Below, piece by piece: positions 20,372 through 30,372 of a stretch of DNA of 64,000 bases. A model generated the notes under the pieces. It was given only the letters and a program-made list of their open reading frames with translations, did no database searches and was not told the origin of the DNA. Both the position numbers and the translations under genes were made by a program. Source of the DNA: Crambe crambe (taxonomy: Eukaryota; Porifera; Demospongiae; Poecilosclerida; Crambeidae). How positions within the stretch are numbered: the first letter of the stretch is position 1; each line of letters starts with the position of its first letter. The DNA lies in the NCBI GenBank assembly GCA_963924555.1, contig OZ004582.1, positions 3,100,001-3,164,000 of the forward strand. Reading direction: 5' to 3'.

Positions 20372-21340
20372 TCAGTCCTCACTGCGTGCATGCACTGGAT
20401 GATGGAATGGATCGGGTCGAAGGGCCTCTGCGGTCACCAGATCAACTGGTGAAAGTTTCACAGCATGACCTCTTGAAGATCGTGCGCCTCGTATGCACTG
20501 GATGGCTGAACGGAGTAGGCTAAAGGATAGTGAACAGCGCAGCCAGTACAAAGTGGTGCTGTAGGGTTGCATCCACTTGTACCCTCTTGTGAGTAGAGCA
20601 CCTCACCATCAATGTACAATTCACTGTTGTCTCTGTAGAATCATGGAGAAGGAAGGACAGAGATGTCTCACATTGTGAAGGGCCGTCATCCTATTGATGG
20701 AATTGAATGCATTGCTGGCATCTACCAGCAGAGCGGCCTCCGAACCTGATTTCTGGAAATGCTCACGCACTGAGTGTGCCGCTGCCTCACAGCCTGCTAT
20801 CTGACCAGCGCACATCTGGTGTTAGTGTAGCCTTAGCAATTATCCTTCAAGCGGTGTCTCCAATGCCAATTGGCCTCACACCTGGGCATTTGTCAAGAGC
20901 AATCAGTCGATTTGCCAGTATAGGGGATACGGCCTTAGGATCAACATAGGTGGTACATAGGCGCTTGGCTGCATTAGCGAGGGCACAGCAGAGTGATGAA
21001 GAGGAGGCCTTAAAGCGGTGCACAGTCTTCTCCATGCATGTGCATCTAGGCCTGAAGGCCCTGCGGCACCAGTAGTTCGTAAGGCAGTGGAGCGAATCAG
21101 GCTGGCATCCAATCTGTCGAAAACAACTGGGTGAGGCTGTGGTGGAGTCCGAGGTGGTATGTCAGCTGGTGAGGCGCTCTGACCCAAAGGGTGTTTAGTC
21201 ATGAGGATATCTTTTACAGACAAGCCTGCATCGGCCCCTGACTCTATTATATGGTCAAGGTGGAGCAAATCCCCTTTCCCGTTGTTGGAAAGTAGATCGA
21301 GTGCTGCATGTGTTTTCCCATTGAACATGAGGTTGGCAAA
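20372..21340 (-). pseudogene. Reverse-transcriptase relic
   Basis: Four minus-strand frames together give the order expected for an RT N-terminal half. FDRLDASLIRSTALRT and GAAGPSGLDAHAWRRL come first, then ILANRLIALDKCPGVRPIGIG, then CAGQIAGCEAAAH and LLVDASNAFNSINR, which holds the first catalytic Asp (VDASNAFN equals the D-x4-F motif of palm A), and lastly IDGEVLYSQEGT. The YxDD palm C motif is not present. Phrases like GPSGLDA and RPIGIG are typical of an invertebrate retroelement family that I cannot name with certainty; a link with the tyrosine-recombinase relic at 33.1 kb is possible. Three or more frameshifts make it inactive. Confidence 0.75.
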
Positions 21341-21559
21341 TCTGTGTGCCAGGTTGGATTCAGATTGCCTTAGCCGCGGCTTAGGTAACCGCTGTTGGAT
21401 GGCTCTCCCCTCCCCTTATTTATATCTCAAGGACACACACTGTAATAATAATAATAATACATGAACAGTCAGAGATGTTACTGTATCAGAGAAGCAAAAT
21501 TTGTGTTTTTGTGCAAAAGTCAGTACACAATGTCATCCATAGACTGACAACATAATCAT

Positions 21560-21730
21560 CCCATGCATTCTTGCAGGAAGCTTTCTATTTCGTGTTGGCC
21601 TTGGAGATTCCACAGTTATTTGTAAAGAAGTGGCTTTTGTTGTCATATCCATCCAAAATTTCTTCCATTCATCTGAACTTCTCAACTCTTTCAATGTACC
21701 AACTGTTGCTTCAATTGTTATGGAGTAACT
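21560..21730 (-). pseudogene. hAT transposase fragment (ZMYM1/ZNF862-like)
   Basis: Minus-strand reading gives LKELRSSDEWKKFWMDM and then PRPTRNRKLPARM. The PR..RK.PAR end is characteristic of the region before the dimerisation domain in DUF4371-type hAT proteins. It stands alone as a fragment. Confidence 0.5.
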
Positions 21731-21805
21731 ATTAGTAATTTTGTATCATGTAGCTACGTAGTATTACGTCACCGGTATTTTTATGGTTTCATTATATAAC
21801 TCGTC

Positions 21806-21873
21806 TATTTCTGTCAGAATAATCAGTTTTTAATGTTCTTGCCTAAGCGTGCAGTTGGCTAGTTTACCACATC
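21806..21873 (+). repeat. 3' end of 5' LTR, Ty3/gypsy element
   Basis: TATTTCTGTCAGAATAATCA through AGTTTACCACAT occurs here and again at 31060-31130, bracketing the gag-pol relic. It is followed by TGGCAACAAGGAC, placed like a primer-binding site just before the gag Met at 21899. The LTR start is not obvious. Confidence 0.65.
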
Positions 21874-21898
21874 TGGCAACAAGGACAAACTCAAAGCA

Positions 21899-22590
21899 AT
21901 GGCTACTCATGGAGTTTTCAACCCAGTGTCCGAATCCTGGCCGCTCTATATTGCAAGACTTCACCATTATTTCATTGCGAACGATGTTAATGATGAAGCG
22001 TTCGATTCTTCTCTCCGGTTGTGGCTCGTCTACCTTAAGCCAGAAGCCGAGTTGAACACGATAATTTGGTCGAATTGGTGAAAGATTATTATGAAACTAA
22101 ACCGTCGCAGATCGTACAACGATACAAGTTTAACACTCGTATGCGAGCACCCCAGGAGTCAATCGTTACATATGTTACAGCTCTAAGAGAGATAGCTCAA
22201 GATTGCGGTTTTGGTGACTCCATTAGTGATATGATTCGAGATAGGCTCGTCTGTGGAGTTCAGCACGACGGCATACAGAAGAAGTTATTGGCCGAAAAGG
22301 ATTTAACGTACGATAAAGTACTTGAACTCGCAAATAGAGGCAGCTGAGAAGAATTCCAGACAGATCAAGAACGGATCTGGAGCAGTTTTCACAGAACCCC
22401 CTCCCAAGCTCTATTATGCTGCAGGTGGTAAGATCCCCAAAAGTACCTTCAAGGACACCCCTGTGGTATGTTATCGCTGTGGTGGTAACCATTTAGCTCC
22501 AACCTGTAAATTCAAAGAGGCCATTTGTCGTTATTGTAAGCAGAAGGGACACATTGTTCGAGTCTGCAGGGCAGCTGCCAAACAGTAAGA
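21899..22590 (+). pseudogene. Ty3/gypsy gag with two CCHC knuckles
   Basis: Three overlapping plus-strand frames make up a gag polyprotein. It starts MATHGVFNPVSESWPLYI, and a matrix/capsid-like helical section follows after a frameshift near 22060 (DYYETKPSQIVQRYKF; REIAQDCGFGDSI). After another shift near 22345, two zinc knuckles close the ORF: CYRCGGNHLAPTC and CRYCKQKGHIVRVC, the CCHC motifs that bind the element's RNA. It lies directly downstream of the LTR end and upstream of the protease and RT. Frameshifts make it inactive. Confidence 0.85.
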
Positions 22591-22689
22591 AGGCCCCCAA
22601 CACCGATTCAAAGAAAACAGGAGGATAATACAGAGGAGGACTTGCCTTATCAGCTGTATGCAATTAAGGATGGCAGTAACAATCCCATA

Positions 22690-23173
22690 ACTATGGAAAA
22701 TTAATGATGTCCCAGTGACAATGGAGTTGGGACACGGGAGCATCTGTTTCGGTTATCAACTATCACACATATCAGGATATCTCCCAACAAATGGGCAGGG
22801 ATTGGCTTGGTCACCTAGGCATCTCATTATATAAACCAGCTGCAAAGAAATCTTATGCAAACATAGTACAGTTTTTGATGGGAAACTGGGATGTATGCAA
22901 GGAATGACAGTTAATTTACCTGTGGATAGTCATGCCACACCCAAGTTTTTTCGTCCTCGTTCTGTCCCTTATGTACTAAAGGCTAAGGTGGAATCTGAAC
23001 TGAACCATTTGAAAAGTTTAGGAATTATTGCCCCAGTTAAATTTTCAAAATGGGCTGCCCCCATTGTACCGGTATTAAAGAAAGATGGCTCTCTCAGAGT
23101 ATGTGGAGATTATAAAGTAACTATTAATCGAGCATGCCAAGTTCAGACATATCCCCTCCCTCGTGTTGAAGAG
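22690..23173 (+). pseudogene. Ty3/gypsy pol, protease and RT 5' part
   Basis: A retropepsin active-site motif, DTGASVSVIN, is readable at 22731 but one base out of frame with the codons before it. The RT begins with an ORF at 22895: RPRSVPYVLKAKVESEL, LGIIAPVKFSKWAAPIVPV, KDGSLRVCGDYKVTIN, which are RT blocks 1 and 2. The gene stops at GTTGAAGAG (23173), where a hAT element has inserted. Its continuation starts at 25628. Confidence 0.88.
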
Positions 23174-23395
23174 CATAGCTGCCAACCTTTAAAATAAATT
23201 TGCTTGTTTATAAACTGAATTACTGCCATAGACACCTATAAAATCAGAAGTATATATATCCAAGCATTAATCAATTTACCAAGCATACACAGAGAACTGG
23301 CTAGCTTCTATAATCAAGTTTGTTGTTTAAAAAAAAATGAGATAGCTAGCTAATCAATGTTTTCTTGCTGAATCTTGTATGAACAGGCTAGCTAG

Positions 23396-25498
23396 CTACT
23401 TTTCTTTTGAATGTTCCCTATTGTATGCCTTCGTTACTTTCTTACTCTTTAAAATAACTTCTCTGCTAGGTTCATAAGTTAAACAATTACCATCATTATT
23501 AAGCTGACAAATGAGAAGACTTGACAAAGTGCGATCCAAGTCTAAACTTGCTCTGAAGGATGTTTTATCTTTTCTCACAGAAGAGAATACTCTCTCTTCA
23601 TCCGCATTGGAGTGAGGAATTATTAAAACAGCTGATGCTACCCTAGTCAGTAGGAAGAAACGTAGAGTAGACTGAGATGTTGGTGATTTTAACTGCCCAA
23701 TTAGCCCCCAAATTTTATCCATTTCATAATCCTTTTTCTTGACTAAGTTGCCATATATATCCCTATATTCAATATCAACAGAAGAGCTCTCAAAGTCAAT
23801 TTCATCATCTTTCATAGTCTTATAGTCATCAAATTCATCACGCAAAACATCCATCTCACTTGGTGTTTCTGCCAGGAAAGGAAACTTGTTTATGAAATAC
23901 TTAACCTGAGAAAATTTAGCTTCACTTCTTTGGAAAAAATTAATCCATTGGGAATTGATAATTACATCGTCATCTTTAGGCAACTTACTTGTAGCATATT
24001 TGTGAACTGTGGTCCAAAATGCCTTCACTGAAGAAAAAAATTTCATTTTCTGATCATTACTAATATCTCCAGTCTCATATAGTGATTGAAGTCCCTCTTC
24101 TGCCAAGGAACCAATGTTTAGTTCATTGTCAGGAAGAAGAGGAGTGCTGGAAATATCACAATTCCAAATATCCAGTTCGGTAATAAGTGAGGCATCAACA
24201 ATTTTCAATAAAATCTTTTTGATGAATACTTGCATGCTGGAATGGAGACGATAAATTTGAGGGTCTTGCCTTTGTAAGAGAATATTGAGATCATTAAACA
24301 CTGGAAAAGTATGATTGTAAAAGTGTAAATAGACAATGGTCATTGGATCAGAGAATACTTTTTTTAACCTTTCAAATCTAGTCTTTTCTTCTTGACCACT
24401 GGAAAGGAAGTAACTTCGTAGAGGCTCATACATATCAATGATACGCTTTGTCACAACTTGTGAACAAAGCCACCTGGTTGAGCAATAATCAAGAACCTGT
24501 TTATACTCAATATCACAAAATTGACTGTATGACTCAAGTTCTGATTTACGCTTAGTAGATTTGTCAAACCAGTAACAAAGATCTACTGCAACTTCCTCAA
24601 GATCAAATCCTGAAGATCTTAAGAAGGCCTTGTACCCCTGTTCAGCAGTATTATGAATGATGTGGCAAGGACATCCCATCCCATAAATATGTGGGCAATA
24701 CTCTTTTTGAATCCTTGTTAAAATGCCTCCATGCTTGCCAAAATTTACTGAAGTATTATCCATAGAAATAGCCACAACATTTGACCATGAGAGAGAGTGC
24801 TTGATAAAGCTAGAATTAATTGCTGAGGTAATAGTTTCAGAACATGCAGCATTTTCACCTGACGTAGTACAAATATCAAGGAGATTGAATAGTACTTTCT
24901 GACGTGTAACATCAAAAATTTTAACAGCCAGGGGGTTTATTTTCTTCAGTCCTGAGTCATTGGAGCCATCTACAGATATTGAAAAAGGCTTTGACTTCAA
25001 CATCTCAGTAACAGAGGAAAGTAGAGATGGGGCCACAGCATCATTTATAATGCATGTGGTTTTAGTATGCTTTGAAGCAAATGATGAAGCTATCTTTGAA
25101 TCTGGAAAGCATTGTGAGAGAAGGATGCTCAAATGATCCATAACAGCTATTGGAATATGATGTTCAGCGATAAACATTGCAAACTTAACTTCAGCACGTC
25201 GAGTTTTGAGTTCCATTGAAGTAAGTTCATTTTCTGCCATCATCAAACTAGTAACATTGAGTTGCTTCATGTGAGCAGCAGTCTGCATTCGTGCTGCTCG
25301 ATTTCTCTTATGCAAGTCACTACTGATATGCCTTCTTACATCTGCCTCACCCATATGTTCACATGATATAGGTTTATCACAAATCTTGCAGTAGAAAACA
25401 TAAATATTACCTGCAACTTCTTTGATTTCATTGTACTTCTCGATCCACTTGGAATTAAACTTACAAGAAAATTTAGCCTTCTTTGGTTTTGAAGCCAT
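23396..25498 (-). CDS. hAT transposase, intact
   Basis: One 700-codon ORF without stops, full length for the family. Near the N-terminus a BED-like finger can be read: FYCKICDKPISCEHM followed by RRHISSDLHKR (C-x2-C, then H and H). The RNase H-like core has SISVDGSNDSG (first catalytic Asp) and ISMDNTSVNFGKHGG (second Asp), then GMGCPCHIIHNTAEQG, the CxxH pair conserved in hAT enzymes. The C-terminus holds the dimerisation domain and third acid: IIPHSNADEERVFSSVRKDK. The protein would bind the TIRs and cut and paste the element. The Met at 25498 lies 130 bp inside the right end, just downstream of a CATGCGCGCGCATG palindrome. Together with clean TIRs and TSD, this is the most recently active element in the window. 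Confidence 0.93.
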   Translation of the reverse strand: MASKPKKAKFSCKFNSKWIEKYNEIKEVAGNIYVFYCKICDKPISCEHMGEADVRRHISSDLHKRNRAARMQTAAHMKQLNVTSLMMAENELTSMELKTRRAEVKFAMFIAEHHIPIAVMDHLSILLSQCFPDSKIASSFASKHTKTTCIINDAVAPSLLSSVTEMLKSKPFSISVDGSNDSGLKKINPLAVKIFDVTRQKVLFNLLDICTTSGENAACSETITSAINSSFIKHSLSWSNVVAISMDNTSVNFGKHGGILTRIQKEYCPHIYGMGCPCHIIHNTAEQGYKAFLRSSGFDLEEVAVDLCYWFDKSTKRKSELESYSQFCDIEYKQVLDYCSTRWLCSQVVTKRIIDMYEPLRSYFLSSGQEEKTRFERLKKVFSDPMTIVYLHFYNHTFPVFNDLNILLQRQDPQIYRLHSSMQVFIKKILLKIVDASLITELDIWNCDISSTPLLPDNELNIGSLAEEGLQSLYETGDISNDQKMKFFSSVKAFWTTVHKYATSKLPKDDDVIINSQWINFFQRSEAKFSQVKYFINKFPFLAETPSEMDVLRDEFDDYKTMKDDEIDFESSSVDIEYRDIYGNLVKKKDYEMDKIWGLIGQLKSPTSQSTLRFFLLTRVASAVLIIPHSNADEERVFSSVRKDKTSFRASLDLDRTLSSLLICQLNNDGNCLTYEPSREVILKSKKVTKAYNREHSKEK

Positions 25499-25517
25499 TT
25501 TCCTCCAGCTGCACTAA

Positions 25518-25531
25518 CATGCGCGCGCATG
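25518..25531. promoter_or_regulatory. Palindrome CATGCGCGCGCATG upstream of hAT ORF
   Basis: A perfect 14 bp palindrome located 20 bp upstream of the transposase Met, between TIR and ORF. It resembles an NRF1-type promoter motif, although the core is one CG repeat longer. Confidence 0.4.
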
Positions 25532-25627
25532 CATAATGCTTGGAACTGCAGCAATGCGCGCGTGGATGCGTGGAACAGATAAAATGCGTGAATAGCCACG
25601 CCCAATGCGTAATGGTTGGTAGGTATG

Positions 25628-26195
25628 GAAGAGTTATTTTCTGATTTATCTGGTGGCAGAGTATTCTCAGATATGTCTAATGCAATTACCCCTGGATGAG
25701 TCATCCAAGGAACTGATACCCATAAGGGACTTTTCAGGTATAACAGATAGCCATTTGGGGTATCTTCTGCCCCCGCTATTTTTCAGCAGACCATTGAATC
25801 ACTCTTAAAAGGTCTTAAGGGTATATCTATTTACCTAGATGACATCTTAGTCACGGGATCTACGCATGAAGTAACTTGGATGCCATTTAAACCGACAATT
25901 CAGCTGGACTCAAACGAGTCATTCATGCTTGATAAAATTGAGTACCTTGGCCATATAATTGATGCAAAGGGATTGCATCCAACACAAGAAAAAGTTAAGG
26001 CAATCAGAGAAGCCCCTCATCCTAGGAATGTTTCTGAACTCTGTTCATTCTTAGGCATGATAACTTATTATAGCAAATTTTTGCCCAATCTGTCCGCTCA
26101 GCTTAAACCGTTATATAGTCTCTTGTGTAAAAGAGCTACTTGGGTTTGCAGGAAGAAGCTTTTCAGCTGGCAAAGGAGGCTTTACTGACCATAAT
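25628..26195 (+). pseudogene. Ty3/gypsy RT, 3' part
   Basis: RT resumes after the hAT insertion: EELFSDLSGGRVFSDMSN, then LPLDESSKELIPI. After a frameshift come QQTIESLLKGLKGISIYLDD, with the catalytic YLDD at 25832-25843, and IEYLGHIIDAKGLHPTQEKV, FLGMITYYSKFLPNLS, the thumb region that leads to RNase H. At least two frameshifts are present. It belongs to the same element as 22690-23173. Confidence 0.9.
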
Positions 26196-26600
26196 GCCTG
26201 ATGGAGAAGAATGCAGCTGAAAAACGTTATTTTCAGCTAGAAAAGGAAGGTCTAGCCATTTGTTTGGAGTTGGGGAATTCCATAACTACATTTATGGTCG
26301 CCATTTCATCATTCAGTCCAACCACCAACCGTTATCCTACTTTTTCAGCGAAAAGGAGGGCGTTCCACAAATTGCTTCGGCCAGAATCCAAAGATGGGCA
26401 CTCACCTTGTCATTGTATCGTTATAGCATCAAGTACAAAGCTGGGAAAACGCTTAAAACGCTGATACACTCAGTCAACTACCACAATCTGTTAAGACAGC
26501 GAATGATGGCCTCCCTGCTGACGTTGCACAGCTAATTCACCAAGTGTGGGAGACAATGCTGAATCAACAGGCAGGTCCAACTATGGTACATCTTTAATGG
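26196..26600 (+). pseudogene. Ty3/gypsy RNase H domain
   Basis: Alternating frames give AAEKRYFQLEKEGLAI, FHNYIYGRHFIIQSNHQPLS (the first acidic site region of retroelement RNase H) and ASARIQRWALTLSLYRYSI, then NADTLSQLP, the usual linker. The first Asp of the classical motif is not seen and part of the domain is missing. The reading ends near 26600, where other sequence has been inserted before the integrase. Confidence 0.85.
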
Positions 26601-26836
26601 ATCATAGGAATTTTAAGTAAGAATTGCAGACCTTCAGCTACCTCTTGGCTATCACAACAGGAACAATGTCTTATAAGTCCTGCATTTATTACTTTGTTTG
26701 ATGATGTAGCATTTATATGGCACAGTACTTCCCCCAGCGCCTTTTCTAGCCTTCACAATAAAACTTTCCTTCGATGCTGATTTTAAAAATCAGTGCTTTG
26801 ACCGCTTCCCTAATCCTTAGGCCCAACTCCAAATAG
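26601..26836. other. Insertion of unknown origin inside gypsy
   Basis: Sequence between the RNase H relic and a MITE. No reading frame or repeat recognised. Confidence 0.35.
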
Positions 26837-26841
26837 GATGT

Positions 26842-27111
26842 CAGTGGTGTAGGAAGATGATTTTGAATTGGGGGGCCACTTAAGACCATGAGGTTGGCAC
26901 TACAATCAAACTCCAAAGTGATTTATTCTTTGTTCAATAACATTCAGTCTTAGTACTTCTTAATTCGACGAAGGGAAGAAAAAGAGCATTCTGCTGTGGT
27001 AGCTATAGCAATGATGCAATTAAAATAGCTGAACATAGGGGGGCCTGCCCCCTGTCTGAACATAATAAGGGGGGCGTGGCCCCTGTGGCCCCCCTTGTTC
27101 CTACGCCAGTA
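26842..27111. mobile_element. MITE, CAGTGGTGTAGG ends
   Basis: The left end is CAGTGGTGTAGGAAG and the right end is GTTCCTACGCCAGTA, imperfect inverted repeats of a common hAT-MITE type, with GGGGGGCC/GGCCCCCC inside them. The pentamer GATGT lies directly outside both ends (26837-26841 and 27112-27116) and may be the target duplication. A related end is visible near 56341. Confidence 0.6.
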
Positions 27112-27116
27112 GATGT

Positions 27117-28212
27117 GCTGAATTTATTTTCATATTCTGTTCGTACAGCAATACATGTTCCCAAGTGGCATGCAGTTGCCACATCAAGAGATAAAATCTT
27201 AAGGATCTGAAATAATTATTGTTTCAGCTATAGCACCGAAATAAACAATAACAATACACATTTGATTCACCCTGTTAGTATCCAAGTTTTGGATTTTATA
27301 ACCCATTAAACATAGGTTCACTCTCAGCCATTGATTTGCAGAAAGTATGTTCATTGGTGGGAATTCAAATGAATAGAAACACTTCAAAGGTTAGTAGCAG
27401 ATATGTCACTAACTGTTATATATTTGTGTATACGAATTAATAATCTGACCACCCTTGATTTAGAGTCTGCACTCATTCCTCATTGAAGGCAGAAGTGAAT
27501 GCCATGTGCTTGAGGCTGTGCCAAGTTGCTCTGGAGGAGAATTGTCACCACCAAATAAGCTATAAAGTGTCGTTAGCTATCCATAAAAAAAAATCTTCAT
27601 CGGGGATCATGCAGACCTTCTCCTTTCATATAAACACCCTTAGTGTATGCAGTGGATATGGCGTGTGATGTTGTACATTTAGAGACGAGAGAACCAGAGC
27701 TTGCAAGACAAAATGTGGGGAGAAAGGCGTGGATGCTTTGAGAAGCCTGAACCAGGCATTGTTCCAACAGTATGCAATCATAATCTGTTGATGTAGCAGA
27801 GCTTGTTCAGATAACAATTATATTATTGTAAGTTAAGCATGTGAAGAAACTGAGCCCAGTATTAATGTCCAAGCCATTTACTTACAACATGTCATGATCA
27901 TATATACTGCAAGATGGATTTAATTCATCCACTATCACGGACTTCAGATCGTTACAATGATGGAAAAAAATCTGGTCATGAAAAAGAAACATGCAAATTC
28001 CATCACTTTTGAGCTAAAAAGCTACAGATCTGTGATGTCAGAGGTTGTTAACTCAAAAATAAACTTGGTTCATTACTTCACCTATAACCGGCTAGCTAAT
28101 GGATTATTGGCATAACAAAAAATAGTGGATAAGCAGTTTCAGGCCATGCTCTCAAAGAAAAAAACAAATGAAATAGTTATGAGGGATTATTTACATAGAT
28201 TTATTTACTCAA
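27117..28212. other. No gene recognised
   Basis: Small ORFs of about 60 codons exist on both strands (for example 27483 plus and 27817 minus), but none has a motif I can support. It is probably old insertion DNA within the gypsy element. Confidence 0.4.
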
Positions 28213-28430
28213 GTTGAAATAGCTAGTCACTACCAAACACAACTTATACAGTACCCCTAACCCTAGCCTAGCAGCCCTAGCCTAGCCCTAGCCCTCTCTA
28301 AGTTGAAATAGCTAGTTACTACCAAAGACAACTTATACAGTAAAAAAATTTATTGCACCCCAACCCCTAGCCTTAGCCTACCTAGCCCTAGCCCCTACAC
28401 CTCCAGCTGCCCCACCCTCCTCCCTTCATT
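28213..28430. repeat. Two-copy direct repeat with CCCTAR-rich tails
   Basis: AAGTTGAAATAGCTAGT, ACTACCAAA and ACAACTTATACAGTA occur at about 28214 and 28300. Each copy is followed by a C-rich stretch of CCCTAA, CCTAGC and CCCTAG units, which resembles a degenerate telomere-like repeat (animal telomeres are TTAGGG) but is too irregular to call one. Confidence 0.55.
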
Positions 28431-28450
28431 GATTTTTAGCGGACCTGAGA

Positions 28451-28460
28451 GCGCATGCGC
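28451..28460. promoter_or_regulatory. GCGCATGCGC, NRF1-like site
   Basis: A perfect NRF1-consensus palindrome about 235 bp upstream of the Met at 28694. It suggests a promoter for the unrecognised gene that follows. Confidence 0.45.
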
Positions 28461-28693
28461 AGCTATTCTAGCACGCGCTAGCTATGACGGCACGTGCTAA
28501 GTGAATTACATGATTTGATCAACCAATAGGATGGACTCTTTGAAAGAGCGCTGCGGTACTGTTGCCAGTGCCCTTCTTTTTAATTAAGGACCTGGTACGC
28601 GAAAATATCGCAAAACCATAGAAACCTATAAAGAAGAGGCGTTGAGCCATTGAGCTGCCACATCATGTGTTATAGCGGCATATAGTCCCAAAC

Positions 28694-29575
28694 ATGACAC
28701 CGATTTCTATATTTTTTCATTCTTTCTGCGAGAGAGACCTGCTTGCCTTGATAACAAAAAGCGGACATACAATCGTGGAGGACGTGCAGCCACTGACATA
28801 CGATTTTCCTGACGTATCCAAGGTAGAAGTCCAACAACACCAATTTGTGTTTGTGACTAACGGAAACCCCAGATACCTATCTGATTATTTGCTGCAAGGT
28901 AATTTTTCAACCATGGAGGTCGAACTACAACAGCAATTAGTGGAAATCTTACGACTAGAAAGAGAAGATTCGCTTGAATATTACGATACTCCGGCTGCAT
29001 TATGCAAGTCCATAATTACAGCTTTCAGTGGGGGGAAGGGCCATCACTTGGTTGATTTAGGACTTGCATACAAGTCCACAGACGGCAAGACCTAACAATG
29101 AATATTGTCAGATTGCAATTCGGTACCTAAAGGTTTTTACGTCCGGCGACCTCGATTTTACCAACCTCGAAACGTTGTGTGATTTCGTATTATGCAGTAA
29201 GCCCACAATTTGGACCTACCTGGAGTAGTACAGGAAGGATATGACGATTCAATTCCAGACTCAGGGGTCATCCTCATCTGACTCAAAATAAACCATCCAG
29301 CCGTTGACTTTCTCATCGTGGACAACCCCAAAAGAGGTCTATATTTCGTACAAATCTCCTTTCAAAGATACGACCAGAGGGAGACCAGATATTATGCCAT
29401 GCAATCGCTACAGATACAAGGGCAATCTGTTCTCGAGTTTTATCGCCAAAAAACTGGAATTCATAGACTTAAAAAATATATTATTTGCAACATATTGCCT
29501 GACTAACGTCCGAGACAATCGTGTCACAATTTTACGATTAAACATTTATCAACATCTGCAGGAACCCTGAACACT
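28694..29575 (+). CDS. Unrecognised gene or gene relic
   Basis: An ORF of 133 codons opens at 28694 (KVEVQQHQFVFVTNGNPRYL; LEREDSLEYYDTPAALCKSI). The protein-like reading then continues one frame over after 29090 (NEYCQIAIRYLKVFTSGDLD; TLCDFVLCSKPTIWTYLE), and again at 29304-29570 in a third frame. Frames join without a gap, so introns or single-base indels are equally possible. I do not recognise any domain. A GCGCATGCGC motif lies upstream. It sits inside the span of the gypsy relic but is not part of it. Confidence 0.45.
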
Positions 29576-29879
29576 AGATTTAAATTTTTAATTATATTTC
29601 CAAACTGGGAGATCTGTTTGATAATTGGATCATCTAAGTTAGTGTCCTTATATCGGACCGCGATTCGGCATGCCACACACTAGAATAACCAAAGATTGGG
29701 CAGACAGGAGCCAACAGCTCCGTGGCAGTGGCAAAGCCCGATCCGCTAGCCCCAGACTTCCTCCATCGTCGGACTGCAGGATAAGATAGGATAGTATCTC
29801 CAAATGATGACAAATGGTTATAACTCCATAATAACAAAAGGGATTTCTATGAAATTACATATATATGACATACTAGTAA

Positions 29880-30075
29880 TTCCATACAACATAATTATTT
29901 TGAATTCCGTTAAGTCATTAAGGGGTTATTACAATAATACAATATCTTAGAAATTTTTTGAATTCTGTTAAATCATTAAGGGGTTATTACCATAATACCA
30001 TATCTTGAAAACCATCGGGGGAATTTTACAGATATACAATATATAATCGAAATTCATTTAAGTATCTCAAAAACC
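29880..30075. repeat. Short tandem duplication
   Basis: TTTTGAATTCCGTTAAGTCA then TTAAGGGGTTATTAC and ATAATACAATATCTT recurs about 67 bp later with a few changes. Similar phrases occur near 8650-8750. Confidence 0.6.
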
Positions 30076-30084
30076 ATCATGACA

Positions 30085-30350
30085 TACAAGATACTAAGGC
30101 AATGTGACAGTGACTAAGTGCTTCAAATCTTTAGAAGATTTTTCTGTGTCAGGCAGTCTACATACACTGGGAGACAGAGTCACGTAAGTGGCAGGAAGCT
30201 CCATACAGAAAGCTATAAATGCTTACCACAATGCACTTAGATGAGCCAAGCTCCTACAACCCACTTTGATAAGCTTAGAGCCTATGTGACAAAAGGCTGC
30301 CTACAATCCACTTTGATAAGCTTACACGCCCAACCACCCCTGCTTCAAAT
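30085..30350. repeat. Dispersed repeat shared with 51825-52085
   Basis: Landmarks in the same order at both places: GATACTARGGCAATGTG, TTTAGAAGATTTT, CAGGAAGCTCCA, ATACTTACCA or ATGCTTACCA, ACTTAGATRAGCC and ATGACAAAAGG or GTGACAAAAGG. Non-coding; probably a MITE. Confidence 0.7.
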
Positions 30351-30372
30351 TCCATTACCGTAATACCATATA

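Larger units (their letters stand above)
23174..25627 (-). mobile_element. hAT transposon inserted in gypsy RT, 6 bp target duplication
   Basis: A 2454 bp element. The left end begins CATAGCTGCCAACCTTTA. The right end is the inverse of CATACCTACCAACCATTA, giving 18 bp TIRs with 3 mismatches. The host sequence GAAGAG is duplicated on both sides (23168-23173 and 25628-25633). Removing the element and one GAAGAG restores a continuous RT frame across the site, so the boundaries are secure. Most hAT elements duplicate 8 bp; a 6 bp duplication fits the hAT6 group I recall from Repbase. The single transposase ORF is intact. Confidence 0.9.

Noticed and set aside
23166-25633. An 8 bp target duplication (TTGAAGAG/TGGAAGAG) for the hAT element
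   Set aside because: It needs one mismatch and spoils the TIR alignment; a 6 bp GAAGAG duplication gives better ends and restores the RT frame exactly.
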